NCBI RefSeq assembly: GCF_036327775.1
Contig: NZ_CP109598.1
Coordinates: 5,592,001-5,656,000, forward strand
Source of the DNA: Streptomyces sp. NBC_01498
GTDB taxonomy: Bacteria > Actinomycetota > Actinomycetes > Streptomycetales > Streptomycetaceae
DNA: 64,000 nt
Direction: 5' to 3'
Shown here in pieces: positions 1-8,686 of this stretch. Each line of letters starts with the position of its first letter. Position 1 is the first letter of the stretch. The position numbers and the translations under genes were made by a program. Below the pieces are notes generated by a model that saw only the letters and a program-made list of their open reading frames with translations, searched no databases and had not been told where the DNA came from.

Positions 1-2
1 AC

Positions 3-170
3 ACCGATGCGAAGAGACTTGTCGACTTTGCCGCGGGACTGGTCTTCGGTCTCCATGGCAGCATTGAGCGGGTGACGCAGAAGGTGTTCCTGTTGTCGCC
101 TGCTAACGTCGATGTCACGGCGGAGGACAAGGCCCGCATCGCAGAGGGCGGGTTCTTCAACCAGAGCTGA
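3..170 (+). CDS. sepF: Cell division protein SepF, 3' end only
   Basis: The window opens inside this gene. The readable frame begins at base 3 and ends at a TGA at 168-170, giving the last 55 residues. The tail contains [12 protein letters not shown], then a segment beginning [15 protein letters not shown], and ends in GGFFNQS. This is the C-terminal part of SepF, the FtsZ-binding protein that tethers the Z ring to the membrane in actinobacteria lacking FtsA. Its position directly before yggT and divIVA is the standard order at the end of the actinobacterial division cluster. The N-terminal membrane-binding helix lies outside the window. Confidence 0.9.
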   Translation, partial: TDAKRLVDFAAGLVFGLHGSIERVTQKVFLLSPANVDVTAEDKARIAEGGFFNQS

Positions 171-238
171 GATCGACAACGGGAACGACCCGGCCGTGAG
201 GCCGGACCAGAGAGAGCCAGGGGAGAGGGAAGCGCGGG

Positions 239-535
239 ATGAGCGTTGCGCTACAGGTGGTCTACATCGCGCTGATGTGCTTCCTCATCGTGCTGATCTT
301 CCGGCTGGTCATGGATTACGTCTTCCAATTCGCCCGCTCATGGCAGCCCGGCAGGGCGATGGTGGTCGTTCTGGAGGGCACCTACACTGTCACCGATCCA
401 CCGCTCAAGCTTCTGCGGCGGTTCATTCCGCCGCTGCGTCTCGGGGGCGTGGCACTCGACCTGTCCTTCTTCGTTCTGATGATCATCGTGTACATCCTTA
501 TCTCGGTCGTCAGCGGCCTTGCGAGGGGAATGTGA
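239..535 (+). CDS. YggT-family integral membrane protein
   Basis: A 98-residue protein with a hydrophobic segment at about residues 3-27 and another near residues 73-93, separated by an amphipathic stretch containing PPLKLLRRFIPPLRLGG, the hallmark region of the YggT family. The ATG is preceded by a purine-rich ribosome site (AGGGGAGAGGGAAG). The molecular role of YggT proteins is not settled. In Gram-positive bacteria the gene is almost always placed between sepF and divIVA, which suggests a membrane role in division or septum placement. It lies 68 bp after sepF and 49 bp before divIVA and is probably cotranscribed with them. Confidence 0.9.
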   Translation: MSVALQVVYIALMCFLIVLIFRLVMDYVFQFARSWQPGRAMVVVLEGTYTVTDPPLKLLRRFIPPLRLGGVALDLSFFVLMIIVYILISVVSGLARGM

Positions 536-584
536 GCGATACGGTCTTGCCGACTGCCGACGACTACGTAGAGGTGAAGAAGAG

Positions 585-1796
585 ATGCCGTTGACCCCCG
601 AGGACGTGCGGAACAAGCAGTTCACGACCGTCCGGCTCCGCGAAGGCTACGACGAGGACGAGGTCGATGCCTTCCTAGACGAGGTCGAGGCCGAACTGAC
701 GCGCCTGCTTCGTGAGAACGAGGACCTGCGCGCCAAGCTGGCCGCCGCCACGCGTGCCGCCGCGCAGAACCAGCAGCAGCAACAGCAGCAGGGGATGCGT
801 AAGCCGCCCGAGCAGCAGGAGCGACCCGGCGCGCCCGTCCCCGCCGCCATATCGGGACCGCCTGTCCAGCAGGGCCCCCCGCAGATGGGCCAGCCGCAGC
901 TGCCCGGTGGCCCCCCGCAGCTTCCCGCCGGCCCCGGCGGTCACGGCCCCGGCCCCGGTGGACACCCCGGTCACGGCCCCGGTCCCCAGGGACAGCACGG
1001 CCCCGGCCCCATGCAGGGACAGATGCAGGGCCAGATGCAAGGGCAGATGCAGGGCGGCCCCATGCAGGGACAGATGCAGGGGCAGATGCCCGGCCAGATG
1101 CAGGGCGGCCCCATGGGCGGTCCGATGGGTGGACCGATGGGCGGCCCCATGGGGCACGGCCCCGGCCCCGGTCAGGGCGGTCCCGGCGGCGACAGCGCCG
1201 CGCGTGTGCTCTCGCTGGCCCAGCAGACCGCCGACCAGGCGATCGCGGAGGCCCGGTCCGAGGCCAACAAGATCGTCGGTGAGGCACGCAGCCGCGCCGA
1301 GGGTCTGGAGCGGGACGCCCGTGCGAAGGCGGACGCCCTGGAGCGGGACGCGCAGGAGAAGCACCGCGTCGCGATGGGCTCCCTGGAGTCCGCGCGGGCG
1401 ACGCTGGAACGCAAGGTCGAGGATCTGCGCGGCTTCGAGCGCGAGTACCGGACACGGCTGAAGTCGTACCTGGAGAGCCAGCTCCGTCAGCTGGAGACCC
1501 AGGCCGACGACTCGCTGGCCCCGCCGCGTACGCCGGCCGCGGCCTCACTGCCGCCGTCGCCGTCCATGGCACCGGCCGGTGCGGGCGCGATGGGGCACAC
1601 CATGGGCGGCAACCCGTCCATGGGCGGCGGCCACGGGCCCTCGGGCGGACCGTCGTACGGGAACCAGCAGCAGATGTCCCCGGCGATGACCCAGCCGATG
1701 GCACCGGTCCGGCCGCAGGCGCCGCAGCCCATGCAGCCGATGCAGCAGGCTCCGTCGCCGATGCGCGGGTTCCTGATCGACGAGGACGACAACTGA
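585..1796 (+). CDS. divIVA: DivIVA / Wag31 polar growth scaffold
   Basis: A protein of 403 residues from the ATG at 585. I prefer this start over upstream in-frame codons because the sequence then opens with MPLTPEDV, the conserved DivIVA membrane-binding start, preceded by GAGGTGAAGAAGAG. Residues 1-60 carry the lipid-binding domain and first coiled coil. A long Gln/Pro/Gly/Met-rich linker follows, with repeated QMQG and GGPM units (about 1010-1160). A second coiled coil (AQQTADQAIAEARSEAN onward) and a Pro/Met-rich tail ending DEDDN complete it. In Streptomyces DivIVA assembles at hyphal tips, recruits wall synthesis and is essential. It is followed by a strong terminator. Confidence 0.96.
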   Translation: MPLTPEDVRNKQFTTVRLREGYDEDEVDAFLDEVEAELTRLLRENEDLRAKLAAATRAAAQNQQQQQQQGMRKPPEQQERPGAPVPAAISGPPVQQGPPQMGQPQLPGGPPQLPAGPGGHGPGPGGHPGHGPGPQGQHGPGPMQGQMQGQMQGQMQGGPMQGQMQGQMPGQMQGGPMGGPMGGPMGGPMGHGPGPGQGGPGGDSAARVLSLAQQTADQAIAEARSEANKIVGEARSRAEGLERDARAKADALERDAQEKHRVAMGSLESARATLERKVEDLRGFEREYRTRLKSYLESQLRQLETQADDSLAPPRTPAAASLPPSPSMAPAGAGAMGHTMGGNPSMGGGHGPSGGPSYGNQQQMSPAMTQPMAPVRPQAPQPMQPMQQAPSPMRGFLIDEDDN

Positions 1797-1839
1797 CGGG
1801 TGGCGGGCGCGGGAGTCGCGCACAGCCGTCGGCAGGCTG

Positions 1840-1881
1840 AAAGGGCCGGGCCCGGGGTTCACACCCCGGGCCCGGCCCTTT
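1840..1881 (+). terminator. Terminator after divIVA
   Basis: A perfect 19-bp inverted repeat (1840-1858 with 1863-1881) around a 4-base loop, starting with AAAGGGCCGGGCCCGGGGT. It begins 43 bp after the divIVA stop. The outer AAA/TTT gives the arm a short T-run on each strand, so it may work in both directions between the convergent divIVA and ileS genes. Confidence 0.88.
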
Positions 1882-1907
1882 GCGTTGCCGCTGTGCCGCT
1901 GCGCGGG

Positions 1908-2087
1908 CCTGTTTCCCTGCCCGCCCCTTCCCGGCCCGGGTCTCCGCCCCGGGCCCCGTACGGCCTTCGGCCGTGCCCTCACACGCCGGGCGGGCCGACT
2001 TTCAGCCCCTCCGGCGTTTGAGGAGCGGGGGTCCGGGGGCAGTGCCCCCGGGTTTCGGGAAGGGACGGGCAGGGGAAACAGCCCGCC
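1908..2087. repeat. Inverted pair of Streptomyces extragenic elements, with ileS terminator hairpin
   Basis: The divIVA-ileS gap holds no gene. On the minus strand, about 2087 to 2001, lies a compound element: a pyrimidine-rich stretch, a 9-bp hairpin (2033-2041 with 2043-2051, CCGGGGGCA arms) and then a copy of GCTCCTCAAACGCCGGAG at 2004-2026. The same compound element occurs on the plus strand near 24174-24262. A partial copy of its first part (CCTGCCCGCCCCTTCCCG) lies at about 1910-1940 in the opposite orientation. The hairpin lies just past the ileS stop and probably terminates ileS. Confidence 0.6.
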
Positions 2088-2095
2088 CTCGCGTG

Positions 2096-5000
2096 TCACA
2101 CCTTGCGCAGGTGGAACGTCAGCGACAGGCCCTCGTCCGTGAACGCCGGGCCGAACGTCGTGTCCGGGGTGCCGGGGGTGAAGTCCAGCGCCAGGACCTC
2201 GTCCGAGATCAGGGACGTGTGTGTCGACAGCGCCGTGCGTGTCTCGTCCGCCGTCGCCGACCAGCGCACCGCGATACGGTCCGCGACGTCCAGGCCGCTG
2301 TTCTTGCGGGCCTCCTGGATCAGGCGGATCGCGTCGCGGGCCAGGCCCGCCAGACGCAGTTCCGGAGTGATCTCCAGGTCCAGCGCCACCGTGGCGCCCG
2401 AGTCGGACGCGACCGACCAGCCCTCGCGCGGTGTCTCCGTGATGATCACCTCGTCGGGGGCCAGGGAGACCGGCTCGCCGTCGACCGTGACGGTCGCCGT
2501 GCCGTCGCGCAGCGCCGCCGACAGCGCCGCCGCGTCCGTGTCGGCGACCGCCTTCGCCACCGCCTGCACCCCCTTGCCGAACCGTTTGCCCAGCGCCCGG
2601 AAGTTCGCCTTCGCCGTCGTGTCGACCAGCGAGCCGCCGACCTCCGAGAGCGACGCCAGCGAGGAGACGTTCAGCTCCTCCGTGATCTGCGCGCGCAGCT
2701 CCGGCGACAGCGTCTCGAAGCCCGAGGCCGCCACCAGAGCGCGTGACAGCGGCTGGCGGGTCTTGACCCCCGACTCTGCCCGGGTGGCGCGGCCCAGCTC
2801 CACCAGGCGCCGTACCAGCGTCATCTGCCGGGACAGCGCCGGGTCGATCGCCGACAGGTCCGCCTCGGGCCACGACGAGAGGTGCACCGACTCCGGCGCC
2901 CCGGGCGTGACCGGGACCACCACGTCCTGCCAGACCCGCTCGGTGATGAACGGCGTCAGCGGCGCCATCAGCCGGGTCACCGTCTCCACGACCTCGTGCA
3001 GCGTGCGCAGGGCCGCCTTGTCGCCCTGCCAGAAACGACGACGGGAACGGCGTACGTACCAGTTGGACAGGTCGTCCACGAACGCGGACAGCAGCTTGCC
3101 GATCCGCTGGGTGTCGTACGCGTCCATCGCCTTCGTGCTCTGGTCGACCAGCGCGTGCAGCTCGCTCAGCAGCCAGCGGTCGAGCACCGGCCGCTCGGCC
3201 GGGGCCGGGTCGGCCGCCGACGGCGCCCAGCCCGACGTGCGCGCGTACAGGGCCTGGAAGGCGACGGTGTTCCAGTACGTCAGCAGCGTCTTACGGACGA
3301 CCTCCTGGATCGTGGTGTCTCCGACCCGCCGCGCCGCCCACGGGGAGCCGCCGGCCGCCATGAACCACCGCACCGCGTCCGCGCCGTGCTGGTCCATCAG
3401 CGGGATCGGCTGGAGGATGTTGCCCAGGTGCTTGGACATCTTCCGGCCGTCCTCGGCGAGGATGTGCCCGAGGCAGACCACGTTCTCGTAGGAGGACTTG
3501 TCGAAGACGAGGGTGCCCACCGCCATCAGCGTGTAGAACCAGCCGCGGGTCTGGTCGATGGCCTCCGAGATGAACTGGGCCGGGTAGCGCTTCTCGAAGA
3601 GGTCCTTGTTCTTGTACGGGTAGCCCCACTGCGCGAACGGCATCGAACCGGAGTCGTACCAGGCGTCGATGACCTCGGGGACGCGTGTCGCGGTCTGCCC
3701 GCAGGACGGGCAGGGGAAGGTCACCGCGTCGATGAACGGGCGGTGCGGGTCCAGCGCCGACTGGTCCTCGCCGCTCAGCTCCGTCAGCTCGGCGCGCGAG
3801 CCCACACAGGTCAGGTGCCCCTCCTCGCAGTGCCAGATCGGCAGCGGGGTGCCCCAGTAGCGGTTGCGGGACAGGGACCAGTCGACGTTGTTGTTCAGCC
3901 AGTCGCCGAACCGGCCGTGCTTGACCGAGTCCGGGAACCAGTTGGTCTTCTCGTTCTCCTGAAGGAGGCGGTCCTTGACGGCGGTCGTACGGATGTACCA
4001 GGACGGCTGCGCGTAGTACAGCAGCGCCGTGTGGCAGCGCCAGCAGTGCGGATAGCTGTGCTCGTACGGCACATGACGGAAGAGCAGCCCCCGCGCGGCC
4101 AGGTCGGCGGTCAGCGCCTCGTCGGCCTTCTTGAAGAAGACACCGCCGACGAGCGGCACGTCCTCCTCGAACGTGCCGTCGGTACGGACCGGGTTGACGA
4201 CCGGCAGGCCGTACGCCTTGCAGACCACCAGGTCGTCCGCGCCGAACGCGGGGGACTGGTGGACCAGCCCCGTACCGTCCTCGGTGGTCACGTATTCCGC
4301 GTTGACGACGTAGTGCGCCGTCGAGTCCTCGGGGAACTCGATGAGCGAGAACGGGCGTTCGTACGTCCACCGCTCCATCTCACGGCCCGTGAACCGCTCG
4401 CCGGTCAGCTCCCAGCCGTCCTCGCCGAGCGCCTTCGCGACCAGCGGCTCGGCGACGACCAGCTTCTCCGTGCCGTCGGTCGCCACGACGTACGTGACGT
4501 CGGGGTGGGCGGCGACCGCCGTGTTGGACACCAGGGTCCAGGGTGTCGTCGTCCAGACCAGCAGGGCGGCGTCGCCTGCCAGCGGGCCGGAGGTCAGCGG
4601 GAAGCGGACGAAGACCGACGGGTCGACGATCGTCTCGTAGCCCTGCGCCAGTTCGTGGTCCGACAGGCTCGTCTGGTCACGCGGGCACCAGGGGGCGACC
4701 CGGTGGTCCTGGACCAGCAGGCCCTTGTTGAAGATCTCCTTCAGCGACCACCAGACGGACTCGATGTACTCGGGGTCCATGGTCCGGTACGCGTCGTCCA
4801 GATCGACCCAGTACCCCATGCGGGTCGTCAGTTCGGTGAAGGCGTCCGTGTGCCGGGTCACCGAGGCGCGGCACTTCTCGTTGAACTCCGCGATCCCGTA
4901 CTTCTCGATGTCCTGTTTGCCGGTGAAGCCGAGTTCCTTCTCGACGGCGATCTCCACGGGCAGCCCGTGACAGTCCCAGCCGGCCTTGCGCGCGACGTGG

Positions 5001-5242
5001 TAGCCGCGCATCGTACGGAAGCGCGGGAAGACGTCCTTGAAGACGCGGGCCTCGATGTGGTGGGCGCCGGGCATGCCGTTGGCGGTCGGCGGGCCTTCGT
5101 AGAAGACCCACTCGGGGCGGCCCTCGGACTGTGCCAGGCTCTTGTCGAAGATCTTGTGCTCGCGCCAGAAGCCGAGCACGGCGTGTTCGAGCGCGGGCAG
5201 GTCGACCTGGGCGGGCACCTGGCTGTACAGCGGTGACGTCAT
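2096..5242 (-). CDS. ileS: Isoleucyl-tRNA synthetase
   Basis: A protein of 1048 residues from the ATG at 5242 (MTSPLYSQVP), preceded by a GGAGGAG ribosome site 7 bases upstream. It charges tRNA-Ile with isoleucine. The class I signature appears as PPTANGMPGAHH near residue 55, followed by WDCHGLPVE. The catalytic KMSKHLGN motif lies near residue 615. The CP1 editing domain sits between them, and an anticodon-binding region follows. Its length and WCPRDQTSLSDHE-like sequence fit the eukaryotic-like type of IleRS found in actinobacteria. It runs convergent to divIVA and is controlled by the T-box leader directly upstream. Confidence 0.96.
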   Translation of the reverse strand: MTSPLYSQVPAQVDLPALEHAVLGFWREHKIFDKSLAQSEGRPEWVFYEGPPTANGMPGAHHIEARVFKDVFPRFRTMRGYHVARKAGWDCHGLPVEIAVEKELGFTGKQDIEKYGIAEFNEKCRASVTRHTDAFTELTTRMGYWVDLDDAYRTMDPEYIESVWWSLKEIFNKGLLVQDHRVAPWCPRDQTSLSDHELAQGYETIVDPSVFVRFPLTSGPLAGDAALLVWTTTPWTLVSNTAVAAHPDVTYVVATDGTEKLVVAEPLVAKALGEDGWELTGERFTGREMERWTYERPFSLIEFPEDSTAHYVVNAEYVTTEDGTGLVHQSPAFGADDLVVCKAYGLPVVNPVRTDGTFEEDVPLVGGVFFKKADEALTADLAARGLLFRHVPYEHSYPHCWRCHTALLYYAQPSWYIRTTAVKDRLLQENEKTNWFPDSVKHGRFGDWLNNNVDWSLSRNRYWGTPLPIWHCEEGHLTCVGSRAELTELSGEDQSALDPHRPFIDAVTFPCPSCGQTATRVPEVIDAWYDSGSMPFAQWGYPYKNKDLFEKRYPAQFISEAIDQTRGWFYTLMAVGTLVFDKSSYENVVCLGHILAEDGRKMSKHLGNILQPIPLMDQHGADAVRWFMAAGGSPWAARRVGDTTIQEVVRKTLLTYWNTVAFQALYARTSGWAPSAADPAPAERPVLDRWLLSELHALVDQSTKAMDAYDTQRIGKLLSAFVDDLSNWYVRRSRRRFWQGDKAALRTLHEVVETVTRLMAPLTPFITERVWQDVVVPVTPGAPESVHLSSWPEADLSAIDPALSRQMTLVRRLVELGRATRAESGVKTRQPLSRALVAASGFETLSPELRAQITEELNVSSLASLSEVGGSLVDTTAKANFRALGKRFGKGVQAVAKAVADTDAAALSAALRDGTATVTVDGEPVSLAPDEVIITETPREGWSVASDSGATVALDLEITPELRLAGLARDAIRLIQEARKNSGLDVADRIAVRWSATADETRTALSTHTSLISDEVLALDFTPGTPDTTFGPAFTDEGLSLTFHLRKV

Positions 5243-5250
5243 GGATGAAA

Positions 5251-5284
5251 CTCCTCCAACGGAACTGCGGAATCTCCGTCGGAG
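5251..5284 (-). promoter_or_regulatory. Hairpin sequestering the ileS ribosome site
   Basis: On the minus strand, CUCCGACGGA (5284-5275) can pair over 10 bases, with one G-U pair next to an A-U, with UCCGUUGGAG (5263-5254). The right arm runs into the GGAGGAG ribosome site of ileS at 5257-5251. Forming this stem would hide the ribosome site, as expected for the off state of a translational T-box. Pairing was worked out by eye. Confidence 0.7.
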
Positions 5285-5525
5285 GGACGAGAGCCTCGGC
5301 TCCCGCGGTACCACCCTCCTTGGCCACGGACGGCGCCAGCCGCCCCCGGCCCCCTCATTGGGGTCGCGCTGCCGGTTCTACGGCCCCGCCGCGTACGGCC
5401 AGGGCTTTCCTCCGGCGGCTCCGGGGTGATCCTTCGCTCCGCGCCGTGCCCCCGGGCTCGCACCGTCCCCGGGTCGCTCATGGCCGCTCTCGGAGCTACT
5501 CGTCCCCATCCACGCCTCTCGCTGC
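5255..5525 (-). promoter_or_regulatory. Actinobacterial T-box riboswitch controlling ileS
   Basis: The minus strand carries the T-box core AGGGTGGTACCGCG at 5317-5304, whose UGGU pairs with the free ACCA end of uncharged tRNA. About 110 bases upstream a GGAUCACC context places an AUC isoleucine codon at 5430-5428 as the likely specifier. Further upstream GATGGGGACGAGTAG resembles the start of stem I. There is no intrinsic terminator before ileS; instead the ribosome site is in a hairpin, so control is expected at translation, as known for actinobacterial ileS T-boxes. A possible -10 (TACACT, 5535-5530) would start transcription near 5523. The upstream limit is approximate. Confidence 0.85.
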
Positions 5526-5855
5526 GGCCAGTGTACGGGGCCGGGGCGGGCCCGGCCGACCGGATTTCCGGGCCTCCGCGCGGCCGTCACGGGCGGGCCG
5601 GGAGCCGGGAGCGGGCGTGCGGCGCCGGGCCGCGCCGCTGACCCGAATGGTCCGGCCGGGCCCGGCGGACTTCTCCGTACGGGCCCCGGGGCGGATTACC
5701 GGGCGGGGAGCTGGGCACAACGGTGGGAGGCTCGTCTTGCCCCGGGCGGAGGCGGGTCGAGGCGGCGGCGTGCCCCGTTGCCGCGTGGCTGGTGTCGATT
5801 TATCGTCCCAGAACGACTCGCGTGCAAGATCACAAAATGTGAAGGGGCCGCGGCC

Positions 5856-6764
5856 ATGGTGGCGAAGAAGACCGCCGCGAAGAAGACAGCGGCCAAGAAA
5901 ACGGCCGCGAGGAAGACGGCCGCCGCGAAGAAGTCGGCCGCGAAGAGAACGGCGCCGGGGAAGACGGCGCCCGGGAGGTCGACGGCCGGAAAGCCGCCGC
6001 CCGGAGACCCGGCGGCGAGAGAGCCGGCGGCCGGGACGGCCGCCGCCGGGAGGACACCGGCCACGAGAGCACCGGAGCGAGAAGGACCGGCGACGCACGC
6101 ACCGGACGCGGAGGAGACCACCGCGGCCGGGCCGGAGCACCAGGCACCTGCGAAGAAGACCGCGGCGAGGAAGACGGCGCCTCCTCGGAAGGCCGCCGCC
6201 GGAAAAGCCGCGAAAAAGGCCGCGTCCGCGGCCGAGGGGGCGGCCGAGGCCGCGGAACAGACGGGAGCCAGGACGGTGGCAGCGAAGAAGACAGCAGCGG
6301 GCAAGGGGCGGGCGGCCACGGGCGCCACGGCGACCGCGGTACCGCCGGCGCGCGGCACCACGGAGCCGGGGGAACTCGCCGTACGGCCCGGGGAGGACCC
6401 GTGGACGGCGGCGGAGGTCACGGAGGCGCGGACCGGTCTGGAGAGCGAGGCGGCCCGGCTGAACGCCGAGATCGCCGCGTCCGAACAGGCGCTCGCCGGG
6501 CTGATGCGGGACTCCGGCGACGGCGCGGGGGACGACGACGCCGACACCGGCACCAAGAACATCACCCGTGAGCACGAGATGTCCCTCGCCGCGAACGCGC
6601 GCGAGATGGTGGAGCAGACGGAGCGGGCGCTGCTGCGCCTGGACGCCGGTACGTACGGTCTCTGCGAGGTCTGCGGCAAGCCGATCGGCAAGGCCAGGAT
6701 GCAGGCGTTCCCGCGGGCCACGCTGTGTGTCGAGGACAAGCAGAAGCAGGAAAGGCGCGGCTGA
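5856..6764 (+). CDS. DksA/TraR-like zinc-finger protein with Lys/Ala-rich histone-like N-terminus
   Basis: A protein of 302 residues from ATG 5856, preceded by GAAGGGG. Residues 1-180 are a low-complexity run of AKKTAAKK and ARKTA units like eukaryotic histone H1 tails and actinobacterial HupS/HU2 tails, predicted to bind DNA. Residues 185-260 form a predicted coiled coil with EHEMSLAANAREMVEQTE. The C-terminus is a DksA/TraR-type finger, CEVC at 270-273 and C291. The usual fourth cysteine is replaced: the sequence reads CVEDK, with Asp at 294. DksA proteins act in the secondary channel of RNA polymerase. Here the long basic tail suggests a nucleoid-linked regulator. It sits between ileS and lspA. 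Confidence 0.8.
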   Translation: MVAKKTAAKKTAAKKTAARKTAAAKKSAAKRTAPGKTAPGRSTAGKPPPGDPAAREPAAGTAAAGRTPATRAPEREGPATHAPDAEETTAAGPEHQAPAKKTAARKTAPPRKAAAGKAAKKAASAAEGAAEAAEQTGARTVAAKKTAAGKGRAATGATATAVPPARGTTEPGELAVRPGEDPWTAAEVTEARTGLESEAARLNAEIAASEQALAGLMRDSGDGAGDDDADTGTKNITREHEMSLAANAREMVEQTERALLRLDAGTYGLCEVCGKPIGKARMQAFPRATLCVEDKQKQERRG

Positions 6765-6847
6765 GGACGCCGGCGGGTGCCGTACCCTCGATCCTTGGGC
6801 CGGTCCGGCCGATCGGACCTGGTCAGGATCTAACTTGAGGGACTCAC

Positions 6848-7408
6848 GTGGCAGAGGCGGAGCGCGTCATCGGTACGCCGGATGTGGACGACGAGGGCGC
6901 GGCTCCCGCCGGGCCGGTGCGGGGAAAGCGCAAGATCGTCGTGCTGTTCTCCGTGGCGCTCCTGGCCTATCTGCTCGACCTCGGCAGCAAGATGCTCGTG
7001 GTGGCCGAGCTGGAGCACCACGAGCCGATCCGGGTCGTCGGCGATCTGCTCCGGTTCGAGGCCGTGCGCAACGCGGGCGCGGCCTTCGGCATCGGTGAGG
7101 CGTACACCTTCTTCTTCACGTTCGTCGCGGTGGCCGTGATCGTGGTGATCGCGCGGCTGGCCCGCAAGCTCTACAGCGGGCCCTGGGCCTTCGCGCTCGG
7201 TCTGCTGCTCGGCGGGGCGCTCGGCAATCTGACCGACCGGATCTTCCGGGAGCCGGGGCTGTTCAAGGGCGCGGTCGTGGACTTCATCGCGCCCGCGAAC
7301 TTCGCGGTGTTCAATCTCGCCGACTCCGCGATCGTCTGCGGCGGCTTCCTGATCGTGATCCTGTCCTTCCGCGGGCTGGACCCCGACGGGACCGTCCACC
7401 GCGACTGA
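6848..7408 (+). CDS. lspA: Lipoprotein signal peptidase (SPase II)
   Basis: A protein of 186 residues with a GTG start, preceded by TTGAGGGA. It cleaves the signal peptide of diacylglyceryl-modified prolipoproteins in the membrane, the step after Lgt (whose gene is at 53118). Four hydrophobic segments are visible. The catalytic aspartates are in GALGNLTDR (Asp130) and FNLADSAI (Asp159), and the RNAGAAFGI motif is present. The N-terminal 26 residues are a hydrophilic extension usual in Streptomyces. The neighbour rluD follows after 92 bp, as in most bacteria where lspA and rluD are paired. Confidence 0.95.
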   Translation: MAEAERVIGTPDVDDEGAAPAGPVRGKRKIVVLFSVALLAYLLDLGSKMLVVAELEHHEPIRVVGDLLRFEAVRNAGAAFGIGEAYTFFFTFVAVAVIVVIARLARKLYSGPWAFALGLLLGGALGNLTDRIFREPGLFKGAVVDFIAPANFAVFNLADSAIVCGGFLIVILSFRGLDPDGTVHRD

Positions 7409-7420
7409 CGCCCGGTCCCA

Positions 7421-7457
7421 GGCCCTCTCCGGGGCCGCTTCCGGGGCGGGGAGGGCC
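7421..7457 (+). terminator. Possible terminator or attenuator between lspA and rluD
   Basis: A 10-bp inverted repeat (7421-7430 with 7448-7457, one G-U pair) around a 17-base loop lies 13 bp after the lspA stop. It has no T-run. It may trim the lspA transcript or simply be GC-rich spacer. Confidence 0.4.
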
Positions 7458-7500
7458 GTCCGTGGGTGGGCGGGCGGTGGGGGCAAGGCATACTCGACGG

Positions 7501-8445
7501 GTGAGTACCGTTCCCGATATCCGCACCCTGCCCGTTCCCGATGGCCTGGAGGGCGAGCGCGTCGACGCCGCGATCGCCCGTATGTTCGGGTTCTCCCGTA
7601 CGAAGGCGGCCGAGCTCGCCGCCGCCGGGAAGGTGCAGGTCGACGGCGCCGTGGTCGCCAAGTCCGAACGGGTGCGGGGCGGTGCCTGGCTCGAAGTCGA
7701 GATGCCCGCACCCGCCGCCCCCGTACGGGTCGTGGCCGAACCGGTCGAGGGCATGGAGATCGTGTACGACGACGACGACATCGTCGTGGTCGCCAAGCCG
7801 GTCGGCGTGGCCGCCCACCCGAGCCCCGGCTGGACGGGCACCACCGTCATCGGCGGGCTCGCCGCCGCCGGCTACCGCGTCTCCACCTCCGGCGCGGCCG
7901 AGCGGCAGGGCGTCGTGCACCGGCTGGACGTGGGCACCTCCGGGCTGATGGCCGTGGCCAAGTCGGAGCGCGCGTACACCTCGCTCAAGGCGCAGTTCAA
8001 GGAGCGGGTCGTCGACAAGCGCTACCACGCGCTGGTGCAGGGGCACCCCGATCCGATGAGCGGCACCATCGACGCCCCGATCGGGCGGCACCCGAACCAC
8101 GACTACAAGTTCGCGGTGACCGCCGAGGGCAAGCCGTCGGTGACGCACTACGACCTGATCGAGGCGTTCCGGTCCGCCTCGCTGCTGGACATCAAGCTGG
8201 AGACCGGGCGGACCCACCAGATCCGGGTGCACATGGCCGCCCACCGGCACCCGTGCGCGGGCGACCTGACGTACGGCGCGGACCCGACGCTGGCCAAGCG
8301 GCTGGGGCTGACCCGGCAGTGGCTGCACGCGATGAGGCTGGGCTTCGAGCATCCGTCGGACGGGCGGTGGGTGGAGTTCGAGAGCACGTACCCGGACGAC
8401 CTCCAGCGCGCGCTCGACACGGTGCGGGCCGAGAGCAACGTATGA
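7501..8445 (+). CDS. rluD: RluA/RluD-family 23S rRNA pseudouridine synthase
   Basis: A protein of 314 residues from GTG 7501 (MSTVPDIR). An in-frame ATG at 7462 lacks family similarity. Residues 15-70 form an S4 RNA-binding domain. The catalytic domain carries [13 protein letters not shown] with the catalytic Asp at 143, then [10 protein letters not shown] and [11 protein letters not shown], all standard for the RluA family. It isomerises specific uridines of 23S rRNA to pseudouridine. The target position cannot be told from sequence alone; RluD is assigned from overall form and the lspA linkage. Confidence 0.9.
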   Translation: MSTVPDIRTLPVPDGLEGERVDAAIARMFGFSRTKAAELAAAGKVQVDGAVVAKSERVRGGAWLEVEMPAPAAPVRVVAEPVEGMEIVYDDDDIVVVAKPVGVAAHPSPGWTGTTVIGGLAAAGYRVSTSGAAERQGVVHRLDVGTSGLMAVAKSERAYTSLKAQFKERVVDKRYHALVQGHPDPMSGTIDAPIGRHPNHDYKFAVTAEGKPSVTHYDLIEAFRSASLLDIKLETGRTHQIRVHMAAHRHPCAGDLTYGADPTLAKRLGLTRQWLHAMRLGFEHPSDGRWVEFESTYPDDLQRALDTVRAESNV

Positions 8446-8530
8446 CGGTGATGTGGCCCGCCGTGGCGAGTGGTGACCTCGGGTGACGTGACCTCGGGTG
8501 GCGTGCTCTTGGGCGGCGTGAACTGATGTG

Positions 8531-8574
8531 ACGTGATCGCGGTCGGATCCTTCGGGAGCCGGCCGCGATCACGT
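8531..8574 (+). terminator. Terminator after rluD with a UUCG loop
   Basis: A 20-bp stem (8531-8550 with 8555-8574) closed by a TTCG tetraloop, with one G-U pair and one mismatch. It begins with ACGTGATCGCGG. A long GC-rich hairpin with a stable UUCG loop is typical of Streptomyces terminators. The rest of 8446-8680 holds no gene. Confidence 0.85.
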
Positions 8575-8686
8575 GTGTCCGGGTCCTGGGGTTCTGGGTC
8601 CTGGGGCCCGGCGGCGGTGGGCGGCGGGGGCGAAGGGGGGCGGTTCGGACAGTCGGGTGGTCGGGGGAGACCTCTGAGGTTCAATC

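Noticed and set aside
2882..5236. Long plus-strand open frame of 784 codons opposite ileS
   Set aside because: It is antisense to a certain gene, Arg/Val/Gly-rich, lacks a ribosome site and any family motif; it is a by-product of high GC codon use.
7421..7457. Small RNA candidate between lspA and rluD
   Set aside because: Only one modest hairpin and no promoter-like sequence in the 92-bp gap.
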